Made by a program: the position numbers and the translations under genes. A DNA stretch of 64,000 nt from Peromyscus leucopus (Eukaryota; Chordata; Mammalia; Rodentia; Cricetidae): assembly GCF_004664715.2 (NCBI RefSeq), contig NC_051068.1, forward strand, positions 55,934,953-55,998,952, read 5' to 3'. Shown in pieces: positions 21,646 to 33,900 of the stretch (its first letter is position 1; each line of letters starts with the position of its first letter). Below the pieces are notes generated by a model. The model was given only the letters and a program-made list of their open reading frames with translations. It searched no databases and was not told the origin of the DNA.

Positions 21646-22150
21646 CACTTGCTGATCTTAAGCGTCCTCCTGAGATTAGTCCTAGGAAGCCTCCACTAAG
21701 AAGTGGTAGAGCCCTTAAGAAGTGAGGTACAGGGCTGGGGAGATAGATGGCTCAGAGGTTAAGAGCACTGGCTGTTCTTCCAGAGGTCCTGCATTCAATT
21801 CCCAGCAACCATATGATGACTCACAACCATCTGTAATGAGATCTGGTGCCCTCTTCTGGCCTACAGGCATACATGCAGTCAGAACACTGTATACGTAATA
21901 ACTTAAAAAAAAAAAAGTGGGGTACAGTGGGAAGCCTTTTGGTCACTAGGAGTGTGCCCTTGAGGGGATAGTCAGACGCTAGCCTCCTCTCTTGTTCTCT
22001 TTTGCTCCCCAGCCATGAAGCGGGCAGTTCGGCTACCTAGTCTCCACGCATTGCGATCTTTCTCCTCCTCCAGAAACTCCAAAGCACCGAGTCTTCCCAG
22101 TCATGAAGCTCCAGCGCCAAGGTCAGAAGTAAACTCCTTGTCTTCACATG
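21646..22150 (+). mobile_element. Old MLT1/MaLR-like LTR interrupted by a B2
   Basis: 'ggagtgtgcccttgagggga', 'ctcttttgctccccagccat' and 'gaagcgggcagttcggctac' are typical of old MaLR LTRs. A B2 at 21732-21916 splits it. The 145-codon frame at 22015-22452 starts here and runs into antisense L1, so it is not a gene. Confidence 0.65.
21732..21916 (+). mobile_element. B2 SINE with TSD
   Basis: 'agatggctcagaggttaaga', 'tgccctcttctggcctacag', then an A tail. The duplication AAGTGAGGTACAG / AAGTGGGGTACAG (one change) flanks it. Pol III A and B boxes are recognisable. Confidence 0.92.
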
Positions 22151-22199
22151 TTGCTTACCTCAGGCATGTCTACAGTGGTGGGAGGCTCGCAGCCCTTCA

Positions 22200-22740
22200 T
22201 CCTTTGGCAGACACTTGCCTTGACTCCCTAGCTCAGTCTGATTCTGAAGACTCTCTTCAGCATATTGATTTCAAGTCCTTTGGTTTTGCCCCCATACGTG
22301 GGTTTCCTGAATCATGTGGTGGTTTTGTTTTTACCTTTTTGAGGAAATTCCACACTGTTTTTCAAATGATTCAACTAATTTACATTCTCACCAACAGCTG
22401 TCACAGGTTTCTTTTTTCTTCTTCGCATTCTTACCATCTTTTAAAAAAATAAACTCCTGCTCTACCAGGTATCAGATGATATTGAGGTTTATTACATACT
22501 TCCCTAACAATTAGTGGCATTAAGTGTGTTTTTTAGAAGTTTGGGTTCTTTATATATTTTGAATACTACCCCCTTATGAAATGTATGGTTTACAAATACT
22601 TTCTCACACTCTGTGATTGTCTCTTTACTTTATGATTTATTTGCTATATCAAGCTTTTCAGGTTGATGCAATCCCAATGGTCTGCTTTTGCTTCTATTGT
22701 CTTTGCTTTTAGGTTGATATACCCCAAAGCACTGCCCAGA
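22200..22740 (-). mobile_element. Old L1 ORF2 fragment, antisense
   Basis: 'gaatcatgtggtggttttgt', 'ttttgaggaaattccacact' and 'ctaatttacattctcaccaa' are the antisense of a well-known old L1 segment. It continues after the MaLR insertion at 22762-23158. Confidence 0.8.
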
Positions 22741-22761
22741 ACAATGGTATAGTTTTACTCT

Positions 22762-23158
22762 GCCTTAGTTAGGGCTTCTATTGCTTTGGTAAAACACCGA
22801 GACCAAAAACAACTTGAGGAGGAAATGGTTCATTTTATCTTACAGCCTATAGTTCATCATCCAGGAAAGTCGGGCCAGGAACCTGGAGGCAGGAACTGGT
22901 GCAGAGGCTTTGGGGGAATGCTGCTCAGTGGCTTGCTCCCCATGGCTTGCCAAAGTCTTTTTTATAGCACCCAGGACCGCCATCCCAGAGGTAGCACCAC
23001 CCACCATCTACCCAATACAAACTCCCGTATCAGTCACTGATTTTAAGATGCCCTACAGGATTGCCTACAGCCCAGTCTTATGGAGGCGTTCTCTCGTGAT
23101 GTTCTCTCCTCTAAGATAACCCTAGTTTGTATCAAGTTGACATAAAAACCAGCTAGCA
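22762..23158 (-). mobile_element. MT-like MaLR LTR, antisense
   Basis: 'tagttagggcttctattgct', 'caggaacctggaggcaggaa' and the end 'atcaagttgacataaaaacc'. Same family as 13765 and 38080. It is inserted in old L1 sequence. Confidence 0.88.
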
Positions 23159-23770
23159 AACACCTCATGTGTTCTTCTAGTTTTGTGGTTTCAAATCTAT
23201 ACTGACATTTTAATCAGTCTGAGTTCATTTTTCTTCCTTTCTTCTCTTGTTTAATTGTTCTGCTTAGAACTTCCAGCACTATTTTGAAAAGAAGGGTGAG
23301 ACATCTTCCCATTGTCCCTTTCCTTATTTCATATTAGATTGTTGCTGAGCTGTCGACGTTCTTTATATATGCTTGGCTTTCAATCCCAGTCAGAATTGTG
23401 TTTGCAAATACTGTCTTCCCTTCCAAGCCTGCCTGGCCACCACAATGCTTTCCGGTGTGCACACATTTTCAATTTTTGGGTACAATTGACCTTATTTTTT
23501 CTTTTGTAACCTCTAATTCCACTGTCATATTCTAGAAATCACTGCTAAAGCCAACATCCAGAAGTGAGTGTGCTGGTGGTGAGCACAGCGGCCACCCGGT
23601 GGCAAAAGGCTTTACCCCTGCTTTCTTCGGTTTCATCATTTACATTTTTGTCTTTAATTCATTGTGAGTTCATTTTTGTATGTGATATAAAGTAAGGGTT
23701 CAGTTTCATGCTTGGATCTGGAGTTAGTCTCTCCACTTCCCTTATTGAAAAGATGGATTCTTACACACTC
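23159..23770 (-). mobile_element. Old L1 fragment, antisense, continued
   Basis: 'actattttgaaaagaagggt', 'ttcattgtgagttcattttt' and 'taagggttcagtttcatgct' are antisense L1 ORF2 landmarks. There are internal losses between them. Confidence 0.65.
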
Positions 23771-23944
23771 GCTAAAACTCTGACCTGCCTTCTTGAGGCA
23801 TCAGTACTGTCTTTCCACCATGACAAACTGCAAGCAGGCTCTCCTGCCCTTGCTTTTACGCTTGGAGTCTGAAAGTTCATGTAGTGAACAAGGAAGCTAT
23901 TTTGAATCTCAAATGTCTCAACTTTTGAATGTGTATAGGTTATT

Positions 23945-24060
23945 CAGCTTTCCTAGGCTTCAGTTTTTTCACCCTTTAAATGGGTAAGTAACACCCGTCA
24001 CGTATTCAGAGAAACAATGAGAGAGCACAGAGAGTCTAGTCCAGTGCCTGACATTATCAG
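23945..24060 (-). mobile_element. MIR SINE, antisense
   Basis: 'ttcagttttttcacccttta', 'aatgggtaagtaacaccc' and 'gtccagtgcctgacattatc' follow the antisense MIR core order. Confidence 0.65.
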
Positions 24061-25254
24061 CCCCCCGTGTGCTCAAGATGTAGTGAACTCCAGCACTCTC
24101 CTGCAGAGCTATACAAGACAAGCACACACTGTAGACTCTGTCTCTTGACTATAGGGAAACTCAAAAGTAAAGACCAGGAATGAGTTGTCATCCTTCTGCG
24201 AAACGATATGTTTCTGCAACCTTGCCCCTGACTCATCAAATAGAAATGCAGTATAACACACCCTCTCCCTGTCCCTTCAGCTCCTAAGTGACCCTACATC
24301 CATCCCAGAAGGTATGAGGGTTTGGGGGAATGGGTTGTTGTTTGTTTTCTTGTTTTGTTTTGTTGTTGTTTTGACCCCGCACCATCAAACAGCTTCCTGT
24401 CAGTTGGGCCTTATGCAGAGTTCGCTGTTTAAGGAATGCTGAACTGCAGAAGTCAGCATCCTCTTGTGCTTCTCAAGAACAGTCCTGGAAACACGGCCAT
24501 AGAGATGTGAGAAAACTCCAGCATCCAGAGAGTCAATCATATTTAAAGCAATTCAGACCACGTTGTTGAGGTAGGGCAATGTCTTCTATTGAACACTAGA
24601 GGGTGCTCTGTGCATTTCTATCTGAAGTGCTTAGCCATTGACCGTGGTTTTTCTCACTTGACATCACAGGGAAACAAGACACACCACAAACATCCATGTC
24701 AAAGCTACATCACTTACATAACACACAACTCTACACCATTGACGTATCTGTATACATGCACACAAAACAAACAATACCCACTTATACTAGCAAACACAGG
24801 GATGTGCAGACATGCACACAGTCAAGACACAAAACTAGACGCATGCTGTAGACACTTTCACACTCACAGCCTCATCCTGGGATGCTGCTGTTGTTTAAAA
24901 CAAGAGACTGAGAGTCAGAGAGCTTGTATATTATGCATCACAACAGATAGTAAAGTCAAGCCTCAAGTCAGACTCCAGGAAGAAGCATTAGTTCAGAAGA
25001 GCAAAATGACTATTTATAGTTACTCTAGCCATTTGAAGAGAACGACCAGCAACCACAAATAACGCCAACATTAACAGACCAATAAATGTATTCATTGGTC
25101 TGTTAATTGATTATTGATTTTGAAAATGCAGTGTGATGAAATATATAGTCTCAAATGAATCACCAGTTTACACTTGAGCCCACTGAAAACCAAATTTGAT
25201 TTTCTCAACCAGTGTTGTATAGCAGTATCCTCTGAGATAAAACCCTGCATCTTG
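24061..25254. other. Anonymous non-coding sequence
   Basis: I recognise no repeat or gene. A 157-codon frame at 24589-25062 crosses CA-rich low-complexity sequence and has no recognisable domain, so I do not call it. Confidence 0.5.
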
Positions 25255-25745
25255 GCAGAAAGCTTGTTAAGATATGGGATGTTTTAAAGGGAGCTGAAAC
25301 ATTCTATCCTGCAGGGAAGCCCCTTGTTCCGGGAAGTAAGGAACTCAAAGACTTCAGGAAATTCCTGAAACTGAGCAGATCCACTGGCCTGTCTTTCCCA
25401 AAGCATTCATATGCATGCAGTAAGGACTGCTGAGAGGTGCTCTCAGAGAACCTCGAGCTATGGAAAGAGGTTCAGACCAGCTGAGCTGCCTGAAAGAGGC
25501 ACTCTCCAAACTGTTGAGCTGCCTGGAAGTTGTTCAGTGTCCTCCAGGTGTCCAGCTTTTGTGAGCTGTCACCCATGGGGTGGGCTTTTGATGAGCTGTC
25601 TTTGAGTCATTTCTGCTCCTATAAGTAACCCCTCACCCATATTGCTATAACTAACCCCAATAAAACCCACTGGCTCGCCAAGTTGGACTTTGCTAGTATC
25701 TGTCCTTGGGTATATCATCTGTTCCTGATCTGGGTAAGTAGTCAT
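25255..25745 (+). mobile_element. ERV LTR with TATA-like and AATAAAA region
   Basis: U3-like tandem phrases ('gctgagctgcctgaaagagg', 'ttgagctgcctggaagttg') precede 'tataagtaacccctcaccca' and the poly(A) signal AATAAAA near 25659. A U5-like T/G-rich end follows. Orientation is plus; no internal region was found. Confidence 0.65.
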
Positions 25746-26311
25746 TAGTTCGTGTCTCCCGAGAATGGTGTTGTACAACAATCAAAGAATAATTCACGAG
25801 AGCTTGAATGCAGATGGGGGAAGAAGAGAGAACATTTTGCCTGTCCAGAGAAGTGCCCACAGCACTTCTTTTGAGAACCCATCCCCTTGTGATCCTCCTG
25901 CCTCTGCCTCTTCAGCACATCCTATCAGTGTATAACCACAACCAGCAGAAACAAACGCCTCACACAAGAGATCCGTGGGATATTTCTGAAGAGTAGGCAG
26001 AGAGACTGTGAGATCGGGGAGCTTTCTGCGCGGCTGTATCTCCTAGGAATGTCAGAAGCTACACCCATAAAGTCTCACCCATACGGCTGTCTGAGCATGA
26101 GGTGAACAGGGACAAAAATGACAAAGTGGAGGAGGAAAGCAAACAAGACCTCAACGCAACATAAAGAACCACAGGCAACTAAGGGATGCTGAGTGGGAGA
26201 AACAGTCTTCCCCAGGGAAGAGCCTGCCGATGGGTTATCCAAGACCAAATGGTCAGCCCTGAAAACATACACACGCTATACTCGGTGAGTAGGTTGTATT
26301 TCTGGTTTTAG

Positions 26312-26349
<38 letters not shown>

Positions 26350-26784
26350 ACAATTAATGAAAAAGAGAGGGCATGATAGGAACATCTGTGAGATGGCATT
26401 GCAAGTCTTACTCTCCCCATCTCCCCATAGTGGTTGGTGTGTAAACCAACCTGACATTCCCCATACTTAGTAGTAAGCAGATGTCCCCTGCTCCCACCCA
26501 AGGAAACATTTGCTAATCCAAGACACCTATGAGCATGGTCTGCTACACGGCAGAGGGGAAATGGGAAGCGGAGTTAATATAACTGGTTGACAGCCTTACA
26601 GAAAGAAGGTGGCAGACGCCCTTGGGGTGTCAAGACAGGTTTAAGGTAACCACAGAATGACAGATTTCAGACCTACAAGGAACAGAATGGAAGATTCGAT
26701 CTAGGTAAGGACTGAGAGCTTCGATACTTCACCCCTCTGTATTGGAATGGCTCGGATTGATATGGGTTCTCATTCAGACCTCAG
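25746..26784. other. Anonymous sequence with (TG)n at 26313-26347
   Basis: The only clear element is a TG run of about 17 units. The remainder holds nothing I recognise. Confidence 0.55.
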
Positions 26785-26852
26785 AGTGAGTGGCTAAGGA
26801 GTGCCCCACACTCACGAGACCCTGCATTTGATTCCCAGCACAGGAAAAGAAA
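26785..26852 (+). mobile_element. ID-like SINE
   Basis: 'agtggctaaggagtgcccca' and the B-box-like 'gcatttgattcccagcacag' followed by an A-rich end fit an ID element. Confidence 0.65.
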
Positions 26853-27304
26853 CAGTTCTTAGACCCCTTATGATCTTGAACGGGAAAGGAAGGAGCCTGG
26901 AGTCAATGTTCAGAGAGCACACGGGGTGTGCCACACACTGCTGCAGCCCTTCACTGCTACTTCTTGGTGGGAAAAGCAGCTTGTGTTTCTCTGAAAACCA
27001 AAACCTGTCCAAGATTTATCCCTTTGCCTCATTCCTCCTGTGCTCACATATGCAGTCTTGCTATTTTTCTGAATATGTGGAAGGAAGCCAAAGAATATCA
27101 AAAAGGATTCCACAGAGAGGAAATGCAAATGACTTAGACTTAGGAAAAAACTCCTTGTGTGACACAACTTTCCAAGGTGATCCCAGATTTCCTACCTCCA
27201 TTTCTTGGTGCATACCCCCTGAGTATTGCCTCCCTAGAGTATGAGAACCAGGATTTGATGAGCCAGCCACACCCTTAATTGGGCTACATTTGAACACAGA
27301 GATG
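26853..27304. other. Anonymous sequence with a 147-codon frame on the plus strand
   Basis: An ATG frame starts inside the ID-like copy (26801) and stays open to 27244, but overlapping frames on both strands are also open. No domain, signal peptide or splice context is apparent. I treat it as chance. Confidence 0.4.
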
Positions 27305-27428
27305 GTAAGATAGCCAGGCACTGTATTCTCAGCGCTGGAGAGGTTGAGATGGAAGATCTAAAGATTGAGAACTCAAAAACAGCCTGGGCTACATAGTCAG
27401 ATCTTGTCTCAGGAAAAAAAAAAGTCTA
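27305..27428 (+). mobile_element. B1 SINE
   Basis: 'tagccaggcactgtattctc', 'cagcctgggctacatagtca' and an A-run tail at about 27414-27423. Confidence 0.85.
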
Positions 27429-27429
27429 G

Positions 27430-28317
27430 GAGTTTTGCCAGTGGTAGAGGTTTGCTAATATGGCCAAAGACCCAGGTTCTAAACCAGATGAAAGAACATT
27501 TGCTCTGTTGATCGCTTTATGTCATTCAGGATTGTATTTTATCAGACTAAGATGAGCATCTCCCACATTAGAGCACATACTATATGCGATGGGATACATG
27601 TTGGTAAATGGTTGCACCATCCATAAGCTGAGACGACCAGAAGGGAAATTGTAACTTCAGTCAAGCAACTGCATGAAGGTGAATTCTGTCAACTCTTGAA
27701 ATGGGCCAGAAAATAAACACATCACAGCTGAACCTCATATAGATAACCCAAAGGGAGATGCCTCCCCCCAAACCCCCATCCACCCCTAGCTGAGAACACA
27801 GCTAGCCTGCCTGGGTTTGTGATCCCTAGAAACAGAAGTATGTGTGTATTATTAAAAGTGCGACATTAAGCAGGCATGCTGAGGCAGGATGGCAAAATCC
27901 TGTCTCTAGAAAAACAACAACAAACCAACAGCCTGCTTCACGTGTGGCAATTTGTTATGCAACAAGAGAAAGCTTTACATTGTTCAGGAATGTAAACTAG
28001 AGGCCAAGGGGGAAACCGTGTGTACCTTGTCTGCCAGGGAAAAAAATTGAAAATAAGCTGTGTGAGCAAGATTATGGAAAACAGGCATTCTCATACATTA
28101 CAAAAGGCAATTCAGTCAGTATAAGTTCTATGAGGGCTGATTTTTTTAAAAGTATCTATCAAGATGTAAAATCACATCCCTGTCAGTTATCAAATCTACT
28201 TGCAATTTATCTGGAGAGACATTCGCTAGCAAGAATAGGCTAAGGCACAAACATAGAAGCATGCTTTGTAACCACAACAGAATAATTATAATCACTCCAC
28301 CAGCTGGTAAGGTGAGT
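27430..28317. other. Anonymous sequence, possible ID fragment at its start
   Basis: 'gccagtggtagaggtttgct' and 'gacccaggttctaaaccaga' at 27437-27488 look like a decayed ID element. The rest is unassigned. Confidence 0.45.
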
Positions 28318-28698
28318 GTCATGGCCGTTCTTGGTCGTCAAGTTGATTACATCCGGAATTAACTGAAAACCAAGTGGCTGCATACACCTCTGAGGGATTT
28401 TTCTTAATTAAATCATTTGAGATGGGAAGACCTACCTTTAATGTGGGCCAACCCTTCTGCTGGCAGCCTATATAAAGGACACAGAAGGAAGCTTTTGTTC
28501 TTTGCCTGCTTGCTCTAGCTGCCAAGTCCATTCCTTCACTGGCATTAGAGTCTACTTCTTCGGGATTCTTGTGTAGACTGAAGACCAGCTGAGACATCCA
28601 GCCTCGTGGGCTGAACAACTACTGGATTCTTGGACTTTCTACTGGGAGATAGCCACTATTGGACTAACTGAACCACAGCCTATAAGTCATCCAAATAA

Positions 28699-28747
<49 letters not shown>

Positions 28748-28797
28748 TGTTCTTTTTCATTCTATCAGTTCTGCTTCTCTAGAGAACCCTAAGTTAC
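28318..28797 (+). mobile_element. ERVL-type LTR (RMER15-like) with (TG)n
   Basis: 'caagttgattacatccggaa', 'gcctatataaaggacacag' (TATA region), 'aatgtgggccaacccttctg' and 'ccaaataaattgtgtg' (poly(A) signal) give a full LTR layout. A TG run of about 22 units sits just after the poly(A) signal. The end matches window position 1-125. Confidence 0.8.
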
Positions 28798-28912
28798 AGT
28801 AAGTTATAGTCTTTCATAAGGTATAAGCTTTTGAGCCATCGAACATGGAAAAAAGCTAAGTACTGTCTTAAAGATATTCAAGATATATTTTTAAAGACAA
28901 TGAAAACCATGG

Positions 28913-29284
28913 GTCATACATATTTTTTATCAGCTTGATACAAACCTAGACATACCAAGGAAGAGGTCACTAAAATTGAGGACATGCCTCCATCTAACCA
29001 ACCTGTGGAATTTCTGGGGGCATTTTCTTGACTGCTAATTGGTGTAGGAGGGCCCAGGCCACTGCCGCCCTTAGGCAGGAAGGTCTGAGATATGTAAGGA
29101 AGGTGGCTGAGCAAGCCAGTAAACAGCACGTTACCCATGATCTCTGCTTCAGGTTCCTGCCTCCAGGTTCCTACCTGGCTTCTTTTAATGATGGACTGTA
29201 ATCTATTATGAAAAATAAGCCTGTTCCTCCCCAAGTTGCTTTTGGTCACAGCATGTATCACAGCAACAGAGACATGAACTAGGA
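28913..29284 (+). mobile_element. MT-like MaLR LTR, diverged
   Basis: 'cagcttgatacaaacctaga', 'gcattttcttgactgctaat', 'ggtgtaggagggcccaggcc' and 'ctccccaagttgcttttggt' follow the MT-like sense order. Confidence 0.8.
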
Positions 29285-30242
29285 CCCCATGTGCGGCATG
29301 GATAGGGGCAGAAGCTGAAATATTATCTCCAAGGAAGGGATATGGGTGTCACTGAAGATACTAATGAGAATATCTGACTTGGAGAATACATTGCTGAGAC
29401 AGCGGCAGTGGAGCAGCATTGTGTGACATGTCCCTAGTGAAGACAGCGGAGCAAAGAGCACTCAAGTATTCGCCATGAAGTGACCAGCTGGAGTGGAGAA
29501 CCACAACCCTGGGTCATGGGAACAGCTGGTGGCGAGAGTCCCAGGAGATGTCATGAGGCCTCTGCGCACCCCCGGAAAGGGTCCGTGAGAAAAAAGAATC
29601 AGTTTTCCAGTGAGCCCACATCAGAGGACACCAGGGGGAGTTTGGATCTTTCCTCTCCCCATCGCCTGACCACATCCCTTTTGTCTAGCTGGAAAAGCCT
29701 TATAAAAGCAGATCTGGATTGGAGCTTCTGCTACTTATGAGACTGAGCATTCGAACAAATGACCAGAAAAATGTGTTGCCTGTGTGTGAGCAAGTGAGTT
29801 AGGACTCTGTCCTAAATTTTGTCTAGTCACAAAACAGCTTCCACTGAGAAAATTCCACCTGTGGGGAACAAAGCTAAGTTTGCTCTCTGGGGAAATCTCC
29901 AAGGAAATTGTAGGAAGGAAAAAAAAATGGAGCATTTTGAACAGGAGCAAGCAACAAATAAGGGACTCTATCTACATAATAAATGCTGCAGTGTCCATTA
30001 GTAACTCACTCGGGAACACAAAACACTGATTGGTTCACACTTGGCAAGTGCCAAGAACAAAACAGTGAGAAAACAATGTCCTAGAGCACTGTAAGAGTAG
30101 AGAGAGAGGCCTACGATGACGCAGTCAGTCCCTTTCCGGCACGGTGTTGTGTTTTATGTTGTCATAAACACTTGTTTTGCTGTAGCTGACCTCACACATG
30201 CGTACTCCATCAAAGACCTGCACCCTAATGCCTGTCACCATG
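29285..30242. other. Anonymous non-coding sequence
   Basis: I recognise no repeat family or coding sequence. Confidence 0.5.
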
Positions 30243-30367
30243 TTTTGGTTTGGTTCGGTTTGGATTCAGGATTTCACCATGTAGCCCAGGCTGCTCCTGG
30301 AACTTACTATTCTCCTGCCTCAGCTTCCAAGTGCTGGACCTACATGCATGTGTCACCCCACTCAGCA
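30243..30367 (-). mobile_element. B1 SINE, antisense
   Basis: 'atttcaccatgtagcccagg', 'ctcctgcctcagcttccaag' and 'tgctggacctacatgcatgt' are the reverse complement of B1. The leading TTTGG run is the antisense tail. Confidence 0.88.
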
Positions 30368-30685
30368 GCTCCCCAGTACCACACAGTTCCCATCTCCTGT
30401 TCCCGCCCCTCCTGTGGCCCAGGAAGGGCTTGAGAAGTGAGGTGCAGAAAGATCTCGTGACATTGAACTTCCAATATATGCTTAGGTCAAGCCTGGAAAA
30501 CCCTCTTGAGCACTCTGGTCACTTGTGAGGAGGGCAGCCGAGACTTTCAGGAACGACAGCCAACACACAAATAAAAAGCAAGGTCACAGCTAAGAACGCT
30601 GGGTAGGAATCACTTTCCATACAGCACTCAGCCGAGGGCCCAGCACAGCATCAAGCCAAGAACAGGGTTTCCTCACCAGAGAAGA

Positions 30686-30752
30686 TGAGCTGAAGGACAG
30701 CCATAGCAACAAAATGGGGTGAGCTGAAGGATGACCATGGTGACAAAATGGG
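30686..30752 (+). repeat. Short tandem duplication, unit ~35 bp
   Basis: 'gagctgaaggacagccatag' and 'gagctgaaggatgaccatgg' head two adjacent units, each ending 'acaaaatggg'. About 85% identical. Confidence 0.75.
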
Positions 30753-30769
30753 TTCCTTCTTCCGTTTTG

Positions 30770-31007
30770 TATTTCTTATGAAGTTTTTTCCCAAGTTATA
30801 TTTTAATTAGCATAAAAAGTGATGGGTTTTGTTGTGACATTTTTATCCAATCTCTGTATTTAGTGACATGCCTCTTCTTCTCACCTGTCCATACCATCAC
30901 TCTCCTGCTGGCATCCCCACCCCCAAGTAGTTCCCTTTCTCTGTAAATGTCGCGTAACAACCTCCATCCTTTAAATTTCATCTTTCATGGTCCTTTTTCT
31001 GGTTTCA

Positions 31008-31054
<47 letters not shown>

Positions 31055-31265
31055 AAAACAAGTGGTGTTTGTCTTTCTGAATCTGGTTACTTCATTTGAT
31101 ATAATAACTTATACAGCTCCACCCATTTTCCTTTATGTGTGTCATGACTTCACTTTTCATTAGAGCTCAATAAAATTATATTGTATATAGGCACTGTTTT
31201 CTATTTTCATTCATCTGTTGATGAACATCTAAGCTCATTCCATTTTTCAGCTATTAAGAATAGCA
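30770..31265 (-). mobile_element. L1 3' fragment, antisense, with (AC)n
   Basis: 'gatataataacttatacagc', 'ctccacccattttcctttat' and 'attcatctgttgatgaacat' are antisense L1 ORF2/3' landmarks. An AC run (31009-31051) divides the segment. Confidence 0.7.
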
Positions 31266-31452
31266 ATAATAGCAATACATAATAATAGCAATAAATAATA
31301 AATAATAGCAATAAATGTGGTTGGAAATGTCTGTCCTTGGTAGGGTTTAGTAGAGTCGTTTGAACATACACATGAGACTGTGTCATGGAACTCTGGGCTA
31401 TTTGAGGCAACTGTTTTTTCTGACACTAGTCAATAATCTATCTAGTCATATA

Positions 31453-31876
31453 TGCTGGCTACTTTTGTGTCAACTTGATACAAGCTATAGTGATCTGAGA
31501 GGAGAAAACCTTGGTTTTCTTGGTTGAGAAAATGCCTCCATAATAGTGGGCTGTAACCAGCCTGTAGAGCATTTTCTTAATTAGTGATTGATGGGGGAGG
31601 GCCCAGCCCACTGCGGGTGTTGCCATCCCTGGGCTGGTGGTCCTAGGTTCTATAAGAAAGCAAGCGGAGCAAGCCATGAGGAGCAAGCTGGTAAGCAGCA
31701 CCCTTCCATGGCCTCTGCATCAGCTCCTGCCTTGATGTTCCTGCTCTCTTTTGTTCCTGACCTGACTTTCTTCCAATACAAACAGTGATGTGGAAGTGTA
31801 GGCCAAAAAAACCCCTTCATCTGCAAGCCATTTTGGGTCATGTTATTTCATCCCAGCAATGATAACCCTAAGACAA
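31453..31876 (+). mobile_element. MT-like MaLR LTR, nearly full length
   Basis: Begins 'tgctggctacttttgtgtca', contains 'agtgattgatgggggagggc', 'gttctataagaaagcaagcg' and 'ttccatggcctctgcatcag', and ends 'aaccctaagaca'. TATA-like 'tataag' is at 31649. Confidence 0.9.
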
Positions 31877-32294
31877 AGTAACCCAGTTCTTACTCATATC
31901 TAATGCTCCAGAAAGGACATTGTCCTTTCAAGGATCAACTGTGGCTCAGGGCTCTAAAACAAAAAGATTCTGAAATAATAGACGGCTATTGCATAAGGGA
32001 GAAAATGCCAGAAACAATTCAGTAAAGCAAATTATGTTGGTGTTCAACAAGTTGTCTCAGTGGTTATATTATTTGTTCTCAGCATACTTATTGACAGTCT
32101 GCGATGAGCACAGAATTACACATCACAGGTACTGTGAAGAAGACACAGTCTCCATTGGCCATGAAGACATCATGTGTCACATGTAATAAAAATTAGAATA
32201 CACAGCTCCCAGCGTTTGTTTTGCAGTGGAAGGAGCAGCTGAAGTTGGTCCAGCCATTGTGTAAACAGAGTTCTAGAATTTATCAAATAAGGCA
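31877..32294. other. Anonymous AT-rich sequence
   Basis: No recognisable element or gene. Confidence 0.45.
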
Positions 32295-32480
32295 TGGATC
32301 CAAGAAGATGGCTCAGCAGGTAAAGGTGCTTGCCACCACATGTAATAAATTGAGTTGAATCCCTAGTACTCACAGAGCAGAAAGAGAAAACCAATGCATC
32401 GTCCTCAGACTGCTGCATACATTCCATGGTGCATGTATGTCCACATCCACCCATAAATTAATGAATACATAAATAAGAGG
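32295..32480 (+). mobile_element. B3 SINE
   Basis: 'aagatggctcagcaggtaaa', 'ttgagttgaatccctagtac' and an A/T-rich tail near 32456-32477. The 3' part has the usual 'catgtatgtccacatccacc'. Confidence 0.85.
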
Positions 32481-32594
32481 TGTTGTGTGGACTAGTCTGA
32501 CAGTCTCCAAATATCTTTATAACATCTCCACATCAATTAGATGGTTATAATTATATGCATGTGTGTGTGTGTTGTGATCCTATAGCTTAATAAT

Positions 32595-32722
32595 AAACTT
32601 TGAAGGCTTTCTTCGTGAGGCTGATACTCTTTCCACCATGTGGGTTCTAGGGCCTGAACTCAGGTCAACGGGCTGTGTGACAATGTCTTTGCCCTCTGAG
32701 TCATCTTGCCTGCTCTGTATCC
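32595..32722 (-). mobile_element. B3 SINE fragment, antisense
   Basis: 'ccaccatgtgggttctaggg', 'cctgaactcaggtcaacggg' and 'ccctctgagtcatcttgcct' are the reverse complement of a B3 body and head. Confidence 0.8.
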
Positions 32723-32754
32723 ATTGTTCTTACTTGAGGGATCAGATGCTCTAC

Positions 32755-33320
32755 CTTTTTTTTATCCTTATTGATCAAGTACTATTTTTATTTTTTTAAG
32801 ATTTTTTTGTAGTTTTTATTTTTTTCTTTTTTTCTTTATTTTTCTATTATCAGCTTGATACAGCATAACTTCTTATCCTAATAGTGAAATGTTTCATTGA
32901 GGTTTGCCCAGTAATTGAGTAAAACCAAAACTTATTATAAGCCATAGTCATCCTAGGGTCCCCCCTGCTACATAGCCTCCCCGGTTCTGTGGGTTGCAGT
33001 CTGATTATTCTTTGCTTTATATCTAGAATCCACTTATGAGTGAGTACATACCATGTTTGTCCTTCTGGGTTTGGGTTACCTCACTCAGGATGATATTTTC
33101 TGGTTCCATCCATTTGCCTGCAAATTTCATGCTGTCATTGTTTTTCTCTGCTGAGTAGTACTCCATTGTGTATATGTACCACATTTTTTTCATCCATTCT
33201 TCAGTTGACAGGCATCTAGGTTGTTTCCAGGTTCTGACTATTACAAATAGTGCTGCTATGAACATAGTTGAGCATGTATCTTTGTGGTATGATTGAGCAT
33301 TCCTTGGGTATATGCCAGAT
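32755..33320 (-). mobile_element. 5'-truncated L1: ORF2 C-terminus and 3' UTR
   Basis: On the minus strand an 80-codon frame (33265-33023) resembles the end of L1 ORF2, with a WYIYTMEYYSA-type motif at its middle. The 3' side is T-rich on the plus strand (32755-32840), the expected antisense A-rich end. Truncation near 33320 is typical of L1. Confidence 0.88.
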
Positions 33321-33614
33321 GCTTTACTTTTTCTTTGAATCTAAAAGCATAGAGATGAGTTATTGTCCCAAATATATTGCAAGAGAGAAATTATGATATA
33401 ATAAAACACATAAAATCATACTTAAACCTTAAGACTCCTTTGTATATCTTTACATAAGTTCACTGGTGTTAAAATGACCCCTGCCCCTGCCCAGATCCAG
33501 ATATTTAGAGTTGTATTTTACTTATATTTGGTCAAGAAAAGAATCTTCAAAACCCCCGATTTTCAAACAAAAACATTTTTAAAATATGTTTGTGGGTAAT
33601 TTGTTTTCTTGATG
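33321..33614. other. Anonymous AT-rich sequence between two L1s
   Basis: No family recognised. It may be target DNA between the antisense L1 and the inverted L1 that follows. Confidence 0.4.
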
Positions 33615-33900
33615 TTCAGAAAAAAAATAGTTCTTTATATAATCTAGATACTAACCGTCTATCAAATATACAATGGGAAAAATATTTTCCCGCTCTGTAG
33701 GCTGATGCTTTGCTCAAATGATGGTGTCCTTTGCTGTACAAAGCTTTCCAGCTTCACAAGGTCCCATTTATTAATTCATTCTTAATCTCTGTTCTCTCAG
33801 TGTTCTGTTCAGAAAGTCCTTTCCTATATCAGTGAGTTCAGGCCTGTTTCCCACCTTTTCTTCACCACATTCTGGATATCTAGGCTTATGTTGATAGAGA
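33615..33900 (-). mobile_element. Inverted 5' segment of an L1 (twin priming)
   Basis: This is antisense L1 ORF2. Its reverse complement contains 'aatgggaccttgtgaagctg' and 'gcaaaggacaccatcatttg'. It is the region just upstream, in normal L1 order, of the sense segment that starts at 33901. That head-to-head order is the hallmark of a twin-primed 5' inversion. Confidence 0.82.

Noticed and set aside
22015..22452. 145-codon plus-strand frame starting MKRAVRLPSLH
   Set aside because: It begins in an old MaLR LTR and continues through antisense L1 sequence. No protein domain or exon structure.
24589..25062. 157-codon plus-strand frame in anonymous sequence
   Set aside because: Crosses CA-rich low complexity and has no domain, signal sequence or clear splice context.
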